Below, one piece after another: positions 1 to 8,745 of a DNA stretch of 64,000 nt. The translations under genes were made by a program, and so were the position numbers. A model generated the notes under the pieces. The model did no database searches. It worked only from the letters and a program-made list of their open reading frames with translations, and had not been told where the DNA came from. The DNA lies in the NCBI RefSeq assembly GCF_000012085.2, contig NC_008710.1, positions 558,001 through 622,000 of the forward strand, in the 5' to 3' direction. This DNA comes from Borrelia turicatae 91E135. Lineage in GTDB: Bacteria; Spirochaetota; Spirochaetia; Borreliales; Borreliaceae. The stretch's first letter is position 1. Every line of letters starts with the position of its first letter.

Positions 1-416
1 TTGGTAATAATCAGGCATCCGTTGAACTTTATGAACAAGCTATTAAATTTAATTCTAATGTGAATGATGCGTCTACTTATAATTTTATTTTGGCTTATAT
101 CAATTTGAAGAAATATGATGAAGCTGGATTAAAGCTTGAATCTTTATTGGAAAATGATCAGGACAATATTTTGTTGATTAATTTAAAAGCTTATCTATAT
201 TTTAGGAAGGAAAATTTAGAAGAGGCTTTAAAATTGTATTTAAAAACTTTGGAAATCGCACCTGCTAATCAAGAAGCGTTATTTAATGTTTTTTATATTT
301 ATCATTTAAAGAAGGACATGGAAACCGCAAAGAAGTATATTTTAAAATATAAGGAATTAAAATATTCAGTTCCTTCTAATGCAAGTGAGATAGTCTCGTC
401 CGTTTTGGAGGATTAA
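1..416 (+). CDS. TPR-repeat protein, 5' end outside the window
   Basis: This is the C-terminal part of a tetratricopeptide-repeat protein. The frame is open from the first bases of the window, so the GTG at 60 is internal and the true start lies upstream. Visible TPR-like helices include ASVELYEQAIKFN, DEAGLKLESLLENDQDN and EEALKLYLKTLEIAPANQEA, with typical Ala and Pro positions. TPR proteins are protein-protein scaffolds, and nothing here indicates the partner. No signal peptide can be judged because the N-terminus is missing. It is followed on the same strand by a secreted protein. The TPR call is sound; the role is unknown. Confidence 0.8.
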   Translation, partial: GNNQASVELYEQAIKFNSNVNDASTYNFILAYINLKKYDEAGLKLESLLENDQDNILLINLKAYLYFRKENLEEALKLYLKTLEIAPANQEALFNVFYIYHLKKDMETAKKYILKYKELKYSVPSNASEIVSSVLED

Positions 417-509
417 AGGTTAAAGATTGTTTTATGATAATTTTGGCATTTGTTTTTTAATGATCTTAATGTGCAAATTCATTTAAATATTTTGGGGGAC
501 TTAAGTGTT

Positions 510-1142
510 ATGCAGATAAAGATTTTATTTTTGAGTTTATTGATATTTATTACAAGTAATGCTTTCTCAGATGTTGATTTTGAACTTAATTTGGGGGTTG
601 GCCTGGATTTTCCGGTTAGTACTATTTCAAACTTTTATAATACAGCTTTATATATTGGTGAAGAACTTGAGAGTAATATGTCTGATTTAGCTAGAGAAAA
701 AATTGTTACAGATTTTGCAGATATGGTTAACATTGCTAAGACCGGTTTAACTTATGGGGGATATGCTCAAATGGGAGCAAAATTTGATGATTTTTTTTCA
801 CTTGGTTTTGAACTTGGATTTAGTTTTAATGTGTTGAGGTATGTTAATCGTAAGGGACGGTTGAGTGATATTTTTTCATTCATTGCAGCCATTGAATCTA
901 GAGTTTATACAAGGTTAGATTTTTTTATTGGATCTGTTGCATTATTTACTGGGCCTAGAGTTAATATGGCTACTGCTTTTAGGGATTCCATCATGGATGA
1001 ATATGATATTTTTGGTTGGGATCTTGGTGCAAGATCTACATTTGCTTTTTTGGTACTTGAGGGATATTATTGTTGGAATATTCAGAATAATAAATTTTCT
1101 GATTTTAAGCTTGGTATAGGTTTTGAGTTTGGAGTTATTTAG
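510..1142 (+). CDS. Secreted protein, probable outer-membrane beta-barrel
   Basis: I do not recognise a named family. The start is the ATG at 510, preceded by a purine-rich GGGGGA site at 494-499; an in-frame TTG at 450 has no such site and would bury the signal peptide. The N-terminus is a clear signal peptide (MQIKILFLSLLIFITSNAFS, then DVDFELN), and the mature chain begins with acidic residues. The body alternates Gly/aromatic strands (LNLGVGLDF, YGGYAQMGAKF, FFSLGFELGFSF, FKLGIGFEFGVI) and ends in a hydrophobic strand, as expected of a small beta-barrel in the outer membrane. It lies between the TPR gene and prs. The barrel assignment is inferred from the strand pattern only. Confidence 0.7.
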   Translation: MQIKILFLSLLIFITSNAFSDVDFELNLGVGLDFPVSTISNFYNTALYIGEELESNMSDLAREKIVTDFADMVNIAKTGLTYGGYAQMGAKFDDFFSLGFELGFSFNVLRYVNRKGRLSDIFSFIAAIESRVYTRLDFFIGSVALFTGPRVNMATAFRDSIMDEYDIFGWDLGARSTFAFLVLEGYYCWNIQNNKFSDFKLGIGFEFGVI

Positions 1143-1250
1143 GTGGATAATAAATAAATTTTTGCGTTTTTAAGTTTATTGCATTGGCTAGTTTTAATTT
1201 GTTAATGATTAAAATTGTTACTGTTTTAACTTTAGAGATTTTCCTTAATC

Positions 1251-1280
1251 TTGTGTGAATTATTTGTATTGATGTACAAT
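1251..1280 (+). promoter_or_regulatory. Candidate sigma-70 promoter of prs
   Basis: TTGTGT at 1251-1256 and TACAAT at 1275-1280 are separated by 18 bases, with TG directly before the -10. Transcription would start near 1287 and leave a leader of about 33 bases holding the AGGGAG site at 1306-1311. In such AT-rich DNA a match like this can arise by chance. Confidence 0.4.
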
Positions 1281-1319
1281 GAAGTAAAGAGTTTCTGTTT
1301 GAAGTAGGGAGTTTTAAAA

Positions 1320-2540
1320 TTGGGTTTGCTTATTAAGAAATCAATAGGAATTATTGCCTGTCCCGGTGGAAGGGTATTTGCAGATAAAATAATGGAAGAA
1401 CTTAAAAAAATATTTTTAGATAGTGAGAGTGAAGTTATTGAAAAAATTTCGCAAACTTCTAGTTGTTTCAAAGAAGATGTCTTGAAGCTTGAAGAAATTT
1501 TGTCTCCTTTTTTAGAAGGACTTGAATTTTCTAACTTAAGATTTGATGAGTCGGTGGAGATTCCTGTAAATTTTGTTAAGTTTGCTAATGGTGAATTTAA
1601 GGCAGAAATTTTAAAAACCATAAGAAATAAAGATATTTTTATCGTGCAAGATGTTTCTAATACTTATCCAGTTAATGTAAATAATAATGAAAAAGTAGTA
1701 ATGACAATTAATGATCATTTAATGAATTTGATGACCACAATAGATGCATGCATGCAGGCTAAGGCTAATTCTGTTAGTGTTATCATTCCTTCTTATCCTT
1801 ACTCGAGGCAAGATAAAAAGCATTCAAGAGAAGGTTTAACAGCAAGTCTTTTTGGGAGATTTTTAGAAGAATTGAGAGTTAAACATATTTTAACACTAGA
1901 TATTCATTCAAAAGCGATTGAAAATGTTTTTAGAAAAACGTATTTTGAAAATTTAAATGCGTCTTATGAAATTTTTGATGCTTTAGCTGAATTAATAGAT
2001 ATTAGAGATTCAAGTTTGGTAGTTGTTTCTCCTGATACAGGTGCTGTTAATAGGAACAAATTTTTTGCATCTAATCTTAAAAGGCCTTTAGCTTTGCTTT
2101 ATAAGGAAAGAGATTATTCAAAGGTAACGCATAATGTTAACGATTCTAATATTTCTGTTACTAAACTTTTAGGAGATGTTGAGGGTAAAAATGTTTTTAT
2201 GAGTGATGATATTTTGGCTACTGGTGGAACCTTAATTAAGGCTGTGAAACTTTTAAAAAGTATGGGGGCTAAGAAGATTATATGTGCAATAAGTCTCCCA
2301 TTTTTTAATGGAGATGCAATTAGATATTTTGATAAAGCTTATGAGGAAGGCTATTTTTATAAAATAATTGGGACAAATGCTGTGTATCATGATGATAGGC
2401 TTATAAGTAAACCTTGGTATTATGAAGCTAATGTTGCACATCTTTTTGCAGGTGCAATTTTTGCCATTCACAATAGGGTTAGTTTGCAAAAAATTCTTGA
2501 TAGAAGTCATGACATTCAAAATTTGATTTCTAAGAGTTAA
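1320..2540 (+). CDS. prs: Ribose-phosphate pyrophosphokinase (PRPP synthetase)
   Basis: Makes PRPP from ribose 5-phosphate and ATP for nucleotide salvage. The start is TTG at 1320, eight bases after AGGGAG (1306-1311). Family motifs are present: the ATP-binding stretch PYSRQDKKHSREGLTASLFG, the metal and substrate segment VSPDTGAVNRN, and the PRPP loop SDDILATGGTL near the end. At 406 residues it is about 90 longer than the usual enzyme of about 315. The extra length is mostly an acidic insert of some 45 residues between GGRVFADKIMEELKKIF and the FANGEFKAEI segment. The FGGY kinase gene follows after 4 bases, so the two are probably co-transcribed. The function is secure; the role of the insert is unknown. 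Confidence 0.93.
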   Translation: MGLLIKKSIGIIACPGGRVFADKIMEELKKIFLDSESEVIEKISQTSSCFKEDVLKLEEILSPFLEGLEFSNLRFDESVEIPVNFVKFANGEFKAEILKTIRNKDIFIVQDVSNTYPVNVNNNEKVVMTINDHLMNLMTTIDACMQAKANSVSVIIPSYPYSRQDKKHSREGLTASLFGRFLEELRVKHILTLDIHSKAIENVFRKTYFENLNASYEIFDALAELIDIRDSSLVVVSPDTGAVNRNKFFASNLKRPLALLYKERDYSKVTHNVNDSNISVTKLLGDVEGKNVFMSDDILATGGTLIKAVKLLKSMGAKKIICAISLPFFNGDAIRYFDKAYEEGYFYKIIGTNAVYHDDRLISKPWYYEANVAHLFAGAIFAIHNRVSLQKILDRSHDIQNLISKS

Positions 2541-2544
2541 TTTT

Positions 2545-3909
2545 ATGGATGTACTCAGTATTGATATTGGTACTAGTACTTTAAAATCCGCTTTAATTAA
2601 TTCTCATCATGGGGTTTTAGAGAGTTTTGATGTAAATTATTTTGATCATTTCAATGTTGATTTTGAAAACTTTGATTATAAAATATGGCTTTTTGCTTTC
2701 AAGAGAATAATTTCTAATTTTAAGTATAAAAAAATAGATTGTATTTCTGTTAGTGGTATTTCTCCATGTCTAATAGCTCTTGATTCAAATTTGGTTCCTT
2801 TGGAAGTTTTACATTGGAATTCTTCTAAGGTGGTTAGTAACTTTAGAGGGAAATCATCTTTCTTACCCTTTGTGCTTAGCACAGTTGAGAGGGGAGTTTA
2901 TGACAAGGTTAGATATTTTGTATCTTGTTTTGAGTATTTTATTTATTTGCTTACAGATAATCTGATTACAAGCTATCCAAGTCTGTCTTATATTCCTTTT
3001 ATTTGGAATGATATTGAAATAAGAAAGCATAATCTTGATACAAATAAATTTCCCCCTTTCTTAAGGATGGGAGAGGTTGCTGGTCGGGTTACTAATAGTG
3101 CTAGTATTGAATTTGGCATTGATAGTGGGATAGAAGTAATTAATGCTGGAATGGATTATTTAAGCGTTCTTATTGGAAGTGGGGCATTCTTTTCTGGAAT
3201 TGTCTCAAATAGAACAGGTACAAGCGAGGGTTTTAATTTTATCTCAGATGCATATTTGTCAGACTTTTCTTTGGTGTATCCTTATTTTTTAGATAATTTA
3301 TTTGTTATTGGAAGAATAGTTCCTTCTGGATACTTATTGCAATTGTTTAAAGATAGATTATTTAAAAAGAAAAAATCGTTTGAGGAATTTTTTGAAGAGA
3401 TCCCTAGAGTATATGATTCAGGTAATGTTTATTTTTATTTAAGCAAGAGGGAGCTTTTTTCTGATCATATTTTAATAGATTCGCAAATAAGAGATAATTT
3501 GAACAAAGGTATTTTTGGAAAAGTAGATAATCCTTTACAGATAGGAATTGCAATTCTTGAAGCCGCTTATTTTTCCTTTTACAATAAAATACTTCAGCTT
3601 AAATCTTTTAAAAGGGATGTTTTAGACATTTTTGTGAGTGGTTCTAATTCAGATAATTTGTTTTTAAATGAACTAAAATCGAATATTATTGGTAAAGATT
3701 TAAAGATATTTGAATTTAAACATGCTGAGATTATCGGTAATGCAATCTTGGCTTTTTGTTGCTTAGGGGAGTTCGATAGCTTGGATAAGGCATTTAAAAA
3801 GCTTGCTAAATTTAAACAGGTTATATCTTTTAGTGCCAGTATGCATGATGTTTATTTAGAGAAATATCATAAGTATGTCTCTAATTTTGATTTATTTGTT
3901 AATAGTTAA
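2545..3909 (+). CDS. FGGY-family carbohydrate kinase (xylulokinase-like)
   Basis: Phosphorylates a sugar or polyol with ATP. The N-terminus DIGTSTLKSALI is the FGGY phosphate-1 motif, and NAGMDYLSVLIGSG carries the catalytic-base Asp region (usually GxxD). GTSEGFNF and the C-terminal FVSGSNSDNLFLNEL match the second ATPase lobe. At 454 residues it is slightly short for the family (about 490-500). The start ATG lies 4 bases after prs, which links sugar phosphorylation to PRPP formation by position. The 3' end overlaps the convergent SPOR gene by 18 bases. The substrate cannot be read from the sequence; xylulokinase is the usual label for the Borrelia homologue. Confidence 0.8.
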   Translation: MDVLSIDIGTSTLKSALINSHHGVLESFDVNYFDHFNVDFENFDYKIWLFAFKRIISNFKYKKIDCISVSGISPCLIALDSNLVPLEVLHWNSSKVVSNFRGKSSFLPFVLSTVERGVYDKVRYFVSCFEYFIYLLTDNLITSYPSLSYIPFIWNDIEIRKHNLDTNKFPPFLRMGEVAGRVTNSASIEFGIDSGIEVINAGMDYLSVLIGSGAFFSGIVSNRTGTSEGFNFISDAYLSDFSLVYPYFLDNLFVIGRIVPSGYLLQLFKDRLFKKKKSFEEFFEEIPRVYDSGNVYFYLSKRELFSDHILIDSQIRDNLNKGIFGKVDNPLQIGIAILEAAYFSFYNKILQLKSFKRDVLDIFVSGSNSDNLFLNELKSNIIGKDLKIFEFKHAEIIGNAILAFCCLGEFDSLDKAFKKLAKFKQVISFSASMHDVYLEKYHKYVSNFDLFVNS

Positions 3910-4596
3910 TATGTAAGCATCCTTAAACTCACTTGAGCCTGATATTTTATTGAGATCGAGTTTTGCCTCTGATATGGTTTTGTAAGGTCCAGATCTGACT
4001 CTATAGGTGTCTTTATCGTTTATTGTTGCTGAATAGATTTTTGCATTTATTTTATATTTCATCAATTCTTGAATATTGTTATCAGCAGAGATTGGATCTG
4101 CGAGTGATGCAAATTGTATGTAGTATTCTTTTCGAGGGTCATATTTGTTTTCAAAGTTATTGTGTTTTTGTTTTTTTTTGTTTTCTTGTTTTGTCTTTGC
4201 AATTGTTTGTGTTTTTTGTAATTTTTCTTCTTTTGTGTGTGTGTTTGTAGTTTGATGTTGATTTATGATTTGTGGTTCTTTTTTGTTAATAATTTTTTTA
4301 TTATTTTGATTTATACTACTATTGAAACTTTTATCTTGTTTGATATCTTGTGTGAGGTCAATTATGATTTCATTTGGCTTATCAGTTATTGCTAAAGTAT
4401 CTTCATTATTTTCACTTTCTATGACGTTTTCATCTTTTGTTTCTTGTAAAATAATATTTTTACCTGCGATTTCGGAGGCTAAGTTTTTATTTGGGAAGAA
4501 AATAATTATTCCAAGAAATATAATTGTACAAACAGTTACAATTGAAGTTAATGCTACTAAAAATCCTTTGTTATTATTTTCATTAAAATCTCTCAT
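3892..4596 (-). CDS. Membrane-anchored SPOR-domain protein
   Basis: Likely binds glycan-stripped peptidoglycan at division sites or the poles, as SPOR domains do. A short charged N-terminus is followed by one membrane segment (FLVALTSIVTVCTIIFLGII, residues about 12-31). Then comes a long Lys/Asn/Thr-rich linker, and residues about 157-234 form the SPOR fold (YYIQFASLADPISADNNIQE, then TYRVRSGPYKTISEAKLDLN). The ATG touches the coaE stop (TAGATG), so it is translated with coaE at the end of the cheY-fliS-polA-coaE transcript. Its last 18 bases overlap the opposing sugar-kinase gene. Confidence 0.82.
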   Translation of the reverse strand: MRDFNENNNKGFLVALTSIVTVCTIIFLGIIIFFPNKNLASEIAGKNIILQETKDENVIESENNEDTLAITDKPNEIIIDLTQDIKQDKSFNSSINQNNKKIINKKEPQIINQHQTTNTHTKEEKLQKTQTIAKTKQENKKKQKHNNFENKYDPRKEYYIQFASLADPISADNNIQELMKYKINAKIYSATINDKDTYRVRSGPYKTISEAKLDLNKISGSSEFKDAYILTINK

Positions 4597-5193
4597 CTAT
4601 GTTACCTCTTTCATCTTTTTTCTAATCTCATTTTTTAGATATTCATAGCTCTTATTGTTAATTATATTTATTATTTTTGAATTTAGAATATTTTTATTTA
4701 AAAAAATATCTTTTTGACACTTAAGAATATTTATAATCAAATTTTCATCAATATTGCGACTTGATTTGAGTCTATTTTTTATTATCTCATCATTTGCTTT
4801 TGTTATAAATATATGTCCGCAGAATTTTGCAAGATTTAATTTAAAAAGTAGTGCAGCATTAATTATGATTTTATCAAATTTTTTCTTTAATATTACTTGT
4901 TCTACTTCTTTATATATAAGGGGATGTGTGATTGTTTCTAATTTTTCTAGTTTTTTCCTGTCATTAAATACAATATTTCTCAGTTTTATTCTTTCTATTT
5001 CGTTTTTATTATTTAATATTTGTTTCCCAAATATCTTGACTACTGTGTCTTGTTTTGCTTGTAGGGCTGTGTGTCCAATTTTATCTACATTTATTTCGTG
5101 AAAACCATATTCACTGCTAATAATTTTTGAAACGGTATCTTTGCCAGTTGATATTCTACCAGTTATGCCAATTATCGATGAATTTCTCCCCAT
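4597..5193 (-). CDS. coaE: Dephospho-CoA kinase
   Basis: Catalyses the last step of coenzyme A synthesis, adding the 3'-phosphate to dephospho-CoA. The P-loop GITGRISTGKDTVSKI is at residues about 8-23. DKIGHTALQ and THPLIYKEVEQ match conserved CoaE segments around the substrate lid, and the length of 198 residues is normal. The ATG at 5193 lies inside the 3' end of polA (22-base overlap), which suggests translational coupling. The stop abuts the SPOR gene. Confidence 0.9.
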   Translation of the reverse strand: MGRNSSIIGITGRISTGKDTVSKIISSEYGFHEINVDKIGHTALQAKQDTVVKIFGKQILNNKNEIERIKLRNIVFNDRKKLEKLETITHPLIYKEVEQVILKKKFDKIIINAALLFKLNLAKFCGHIFITKANDEIIKNRLKSSRNIDENLIINILKCQKDIFLNKNILNSKIINIINNKSYEYLKNEIRKKMKEVT

Positions 5194-7931
5194 GATTTTC
5201 CAGTCTCAATATTTACTTTTAGAGGAATTTTTAAAGGATAGGCATTTTCCATCATTGTTTTGATTATTTTGTTTACTTCTTCACATTCTTGTTCGGGCGA
5301 TTCGATTAGCATTTCATCGTGTACTTGTAAGAGTATTTTTGACTTTAAGTTTTTACTTTTAAGTTCATTATATACTTTAATCATTGCTATTTTCATTATA
5401 TCAGATGCACTGCCTTGAATTGTACTATTTATTGCTATTCGTTCAGCTCCTGAGCGTTCTGAGTAATTTTGACTATTAATTTCTTTTATATATCTCCTTC
5501 TTTTAAGAAGAGTTTCACTGTATCCATTTTTTCTGACAAAATCTATTTGATTTTGTATAAAAGTTTTTATTTTAGAATAAAGATTGAAGTATGAATCGAT
5601 GAACTTTTGAGCTTCTTCTCTTTTAATAGACAGTTCTTTTGAGAGCCTAAAGGCTGACATTCTATAAATTATTCCAAAATTAATTGATTTTGCTATTCTT
5701 CTCATGGAAGATGTTACTTTTTCCTCATCTACTTTAAAGAGTTGTGATGCTGTTTTTATGTGAATGTCTTTTTTATTTTTAAATGCCTCAATTAATGATT
5801 CGTCTTCTGAGAGGTGGGCTAGTATGACAAGTTCAATTTGTGAATAGTCAGCAGAAATAAAAATATTGCCTTTCTCAGGTTTAAATGCTTCTCTTATTTT
5901 ACGTCCTTTTTCATCTTTAATTGGAATATTTTGTAGGTTAGGTGAGGTGCTTGAAATGCGACCCGTTGCTGTTTTTGTTTGTATAAAATTTGTATGTATT
6001 TTGTTTGTTTTTTCATTTACAAACTCTATTAAATTATCTGTATATGTATTTTTTAGTTTTGCGATTTGCCTATATTGTATGAGTTTTGGTATAGATTCAT
6101 GTTGCTCTTTTATTGTCTCTAGTACCTTAATGTCTGTTGAATCTTGCTTGACATTTTGGGGTAGTACTAGATTTAATCTTTCAAATAAAACCGTATGTAG
6201 TTGTTTCGTTGAATTTAGATTAAATTCAATACCTATACTTTTTATTATCTCATTTTCAATTAATTTTAATTCTTTATCAAGTTCATAGCCATATTGTCTT
6301 AGATAATCTTTATCGAGATAAATTCCATTTTCTTCCATTTCTGTAATGACATTGCTAAATGGCATTTCTATATCTGTCATTAGATTTTCAAGGTTGTCTT
6401 CTTTGAGTTTTTTTGTAAAAATTTTAAATAACCTGAAAGTAATATCAGCATCTTCAGCAGCGTAATTGGAGACCATCTCAAGTGGTATATCTTTCAAAGT
6501 GCCATTTTGTGCTACTATTTCTTCGTACCTGATATTTTTATGCATTAAATATTTTTCTGCTAAGAAATCAAGAGATACTTTTGTGTTTGGATCGATAACA
6601 TATGCTGCTATCATTGTATCAAAGTAAGGTGGGATTACATTAAATTCATGTTTTTTAAGTATTTTGTAATCGAATTTGTAGTTTTGACCAATTAACTTAG
6701 GTTGTGCTTTAAAAAATTCATTGAATTTTTGGATTATGTATGCTTTTTCAATAGTTTTTTTTTCTTTAGTTTCTATAGGAATATAGTAGCTTTCAAATTC
6801 TTTAAATGAAACCGAAATTCCTATTATTTGCGCTTCATGGACATTAAGAGAAGTTGTTTCTGTATCTATTGCTACATAGTTTGCTTGTTTTAGTTTTTCT
6901 ATTAGTAAGTCAAGTTGTTCTTTTTTTAATATTGTTTCATATTTGATATTTTCTTCTTGTATTGTTTTAAGAGCATTTGAATGTGATGTTGTTGTTTGTA
7001 AAATCTCTGTGTCTGTTTGATTTATATTGGTTTCAAAGAGCGACTTTTGTGTTTGATTTGTAGCATATCTTTTTTTTAATATAGTCTTGTAAGATTTAAT
7101 TAGGGTTGTTGCAGAATATTCTTCAAATAATAAAAGGATGTCTTCTTTTAAGTTTTCCAGTTTAAATTTTTCAAGTGCTGGCAATTCTAGATCTTCTACA
7201 AGACTGATAAGTTCATAACTTAAAAAGGCATTTTCTCTCTCTTTTAGTAATATTTCTCTATATTTATTGTTGATAGAATCTAAATTATCGTATATTCCAT
7301 TTAATGTTTGAAATTCATTTAGTAGCTTAGCAGCTCCTTTTTCCCCAATTCCTTTGATACCCGGTATATTATCTGATCTGTCTCCAACAATGGATAAATA
7401 ATCTTTGATTTGGGATTTATTTACTCCAAATTTTTTCATCACATAATCATTATCCATTTCCACAAAGCTGCTATTCTCGATTTTAAGTATTTTGGTTTTA
7501 GCCGACATCAGTTGTAATAAATCTTTGTCTGGAGAAATGATATAAGTTAAGTAATTGTTGATTTCTGCTTTTTTTGCAAAGCTGGCTATAAGATCATCAG
7601 CTTCGTATCCTTGTATTTCGAACATTGGGATATTTGCTTTTATTAGACTTTCTTTGATCCAGTAAATTTGTGGAATTAAATTATCTGGAGGAGCATCTCT
7701 TGTTGCTTTGTAACTTGGATACTTTTGTTGTCTAAATGTTTGTGTCTCTGAGTCAAAAGTTACAATTAGATTTTCTGGATTTTTCTCTTTTATTATGAAA
7801 AAAAGAGTTTTGAAAAATCCAATAAATGCATTGACATTTTCTCCTTTTTTATTTGTTAAAGGATTGTTTTTCATTACATGATAGTTTCTAAATATTATAT
7901 TTAAGGCATCAATTAGGTAAATTTCTTTCAT
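5172..7931 (-). CDS. polA: DNA polymerase I with 5'-nuclease and proofreading domains
   Basis: Replaces RNA primers and fills repair gaps. The 5'-nuclease domain (about 1-290) has VTFDSETQTFRQQKYPSYKA and GIKGIGEKGAAKLL. The 3'-5' exonuclease (about 335-520) keeps its acidic residues in AIDTETTSLNV, GQNYKFDYKIL and YAAEDADITFRL, so proofreading should be active. The polymerase domain (about 540-919) has motif A SADYSQIELVILAHLSEDES, motif B RRIAKSINFGIIYR and motif C LLQVHDEMLIE. At 919 residues it is full length. The ATG overlaps the previous stop as ATGA. It shares a transcript with flagellar-type genes, an odd mix of functions. Confidence 0.97.
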   Translation of the reverse strand: MKEIYLIDALNIIFRNYHVMKNNPLTNKKGENVNAFIGFFKTLFFIIKEKNPENLIVTFDSETQTFRQQKYPSYKATRDAPPDNLIPQIYWIKESLIKANIPMFEIQGYEADDLIASFAKKAEINNYLTYIISPDKDLLQLMSAKTKILKIENSSFVEMDNDYVMKKFGVNKSQIKDYLSIVGDRSDNIPGIKGIGEKGAAKLLNEFQTLNGIYDNLDSINNKYREILLKERENAFLSYELISLVEDLELPALEKFKLENLKEDILLLFEEYSATTLIKSYKTILKKRYATNQTQKSLFETNINQTDTEILQTTTSHSNALKTIQEENIKYETILKKEQLDLLIEKLKQANYVAIDTETTSLNVHEAQIIGISVSFKEFESYYIPIETKEKKTIEKAYIIQKFNEFFKAQPKLIGQNYKFDYKILKKHEFNVIPPYFDTMIAAYVIDPNTKVSLDFLAEKYLMHKNIRYEEIVAQNGTLKDIPLEMVSNYAAEDADITFRLFKIFTKKLKEDNLENLMTDIEMPFSNVITEMEENGIYLDKDYLRQYGYELDKELKLIENEIIKSIGIEFNLNSTKQLHTVLFERLNLVLPQNVKQDSTDIKVLETIKEQHESIPKLIQYRQIAKLKNTYTDNLIEFVNEKTNKIHTNFIQTKTATGRISSTSPNLQNIPIKDEKGRKIREAFKPEKGNIFISADYSQIELVILAHLSEDESLIEAFKNKKDIHIKTASQLFKVDEEKVTSSMRRIAKSINFGIIYRMSAFRLSKELSIKREEAQKFIDSYFNLYSKIKTFIQNQIDFVRKNGYSETLLKRRRYIKEINSQNYSERSGAERIAINSTIQGSASDIMKIAMIKVYNELKSKNLKSKILLQVHDEMLIESPEQECEEVNKIIKTMMENAYPLKIPLKVNIETGKSWGEIHR

Positions 7932-8326
7932 ATTTTTACATCTACTAAAAGTGGGTTATTGTCTTTAAAGAGAGTTTTAGATAATTGTGTCTTTGGTATT
8001 GTTGTCTTTTGAGCAAATAGCCTTTTTAAAGTTTTGTGTGTATTGTGATATTGAATGCATATTTTTTCTTTTAACAAGCAAGTGTCCTCAATTAATTTTT
8101 TAATTTCTTCTTGCATTTGTTCTTGTTCCTTTAGCCATGAATTTATGGTTATATAATAATTATTGATTGAATTTAAGATTAAATCCTTTGCAGGATTTGT
8201 AATATTTAATATGTTTAGCATTCCTTTATTGATTTCTTCATTTTCAAATTCTAGAATAGCTTTTAATTTTTTTAGTTCAAGTATTAAATCTTTTAAATAT
8301 ATTTTTAATATTCTATTAGTTGACAA
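7928..8326 (-). CDS. Small helical protein after fliS, possible flagellar chaperone
   Basis: I do not recognise a family with certainty. The protein is 132 residues, almost entirely helical and rich in Lys/Glu/Ile, with no signal peptide or membrane segment. The start is TTG at 8326, which has an AGGA site (TAGGAATCAATATTG) and overlaps the fliS stop by 11 bases. The stop overlaps the polA ATG by 4 bases. Placement directly after fliS, small size and amphipathic helices (LKKLKAILEFENEEINKGML) would suit a FliT- or FlgN-like export chaperone. That is inference from position; no diagnostic motif is visible. Confidence 0.65.
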   Translation of the reverse strand: MSTNRILKIYLKDLILELKKLKAILEFENEEINKGMLNILNITNPAKDLILNSINNYYITINSWLKEQEQMQEEIKKLIEDTCLLKEKICIQYHNTHKTLKRLFAQKTTIPKTQLSKTLFKDNNPLLVDVKI

Positions 8327-8735
8327 TATTGATTCCTAATTTCTTGTTAATAATATTATTATCTTTTTTAAGCAATGCTTTCCAAGCTGTGTGCAGATTT
8401 TTAAGATGTTTTAAAACTTCTTGAATATTATCCCTATTCTTTTCTAATATAACATTTTCTAATGTTTTGTTTAAAAAAGAATATATTGAGAATAAGTTAT
8501 TTGAAATATCCCCACCATCTTCAAAATTGAGTGTAGACATTAATTCAATGATGATATCTTGTGCATGGTAAACTTTTTCATCTGCTTTTGCTGTACTAGT
8601 TGGATCTTTACTTTTATAAAATTCTTTGGCAAGCTCTAAATCTTGTATTGCTTTCTCATAAAGCATTACCAATATTGATATAGGACTTGATGTATTGATT
8701 TGTGTTTTTTTATAGATTTCTTCTTTTGCTATCAA
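8316..8735 (-). CDS. fliS: Flagellin export chaperone FliS
   Basis: FliS binds the C-terminus of flagellin in the cytoplasm and hands it to the flagellar export gate. The N-terminal YKKTQINTSSPISILVMLYE is the family signature (YxxtqvntaspeeLvlmLYe). The rest forms the helical bundle, including FLNKTLENVILEKNRDNIQE and LKNLHTAWKAL. The length of 139 residues is normal. The start is TTG at 8735 with AGGA eight bases upstream. It sits after a cheY gene, which fits a motility role. Confidence 0.85.
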   Translation of the reverse strand: MIAKEEIYKKTQINTSSPISILVMLYEKAIQDLELAKEFYKSKDPTSTAKADEKVYHAQDIIIELMSTLNFEDGGDISNNLFSIYSFLNKTLENVILEKNRDNIQEVLKHLKNLHTAWKALLKKDNNIINKKLGINIVN

Positions 8736-8745
8736 GGATTTTTTC

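Noticed and set aside
450-509. N-terminal extension of the secreted protein from a TTG
   Set aside because: The ATG at 510 has a ribosome site and begins a proper signal peptide; the extension would hide it.
5866-6288. 140-residue plus-strand frame opposite polA
   Set aside because: It lies antisense to the conserved polymerase region and has no ribosome site or domain.
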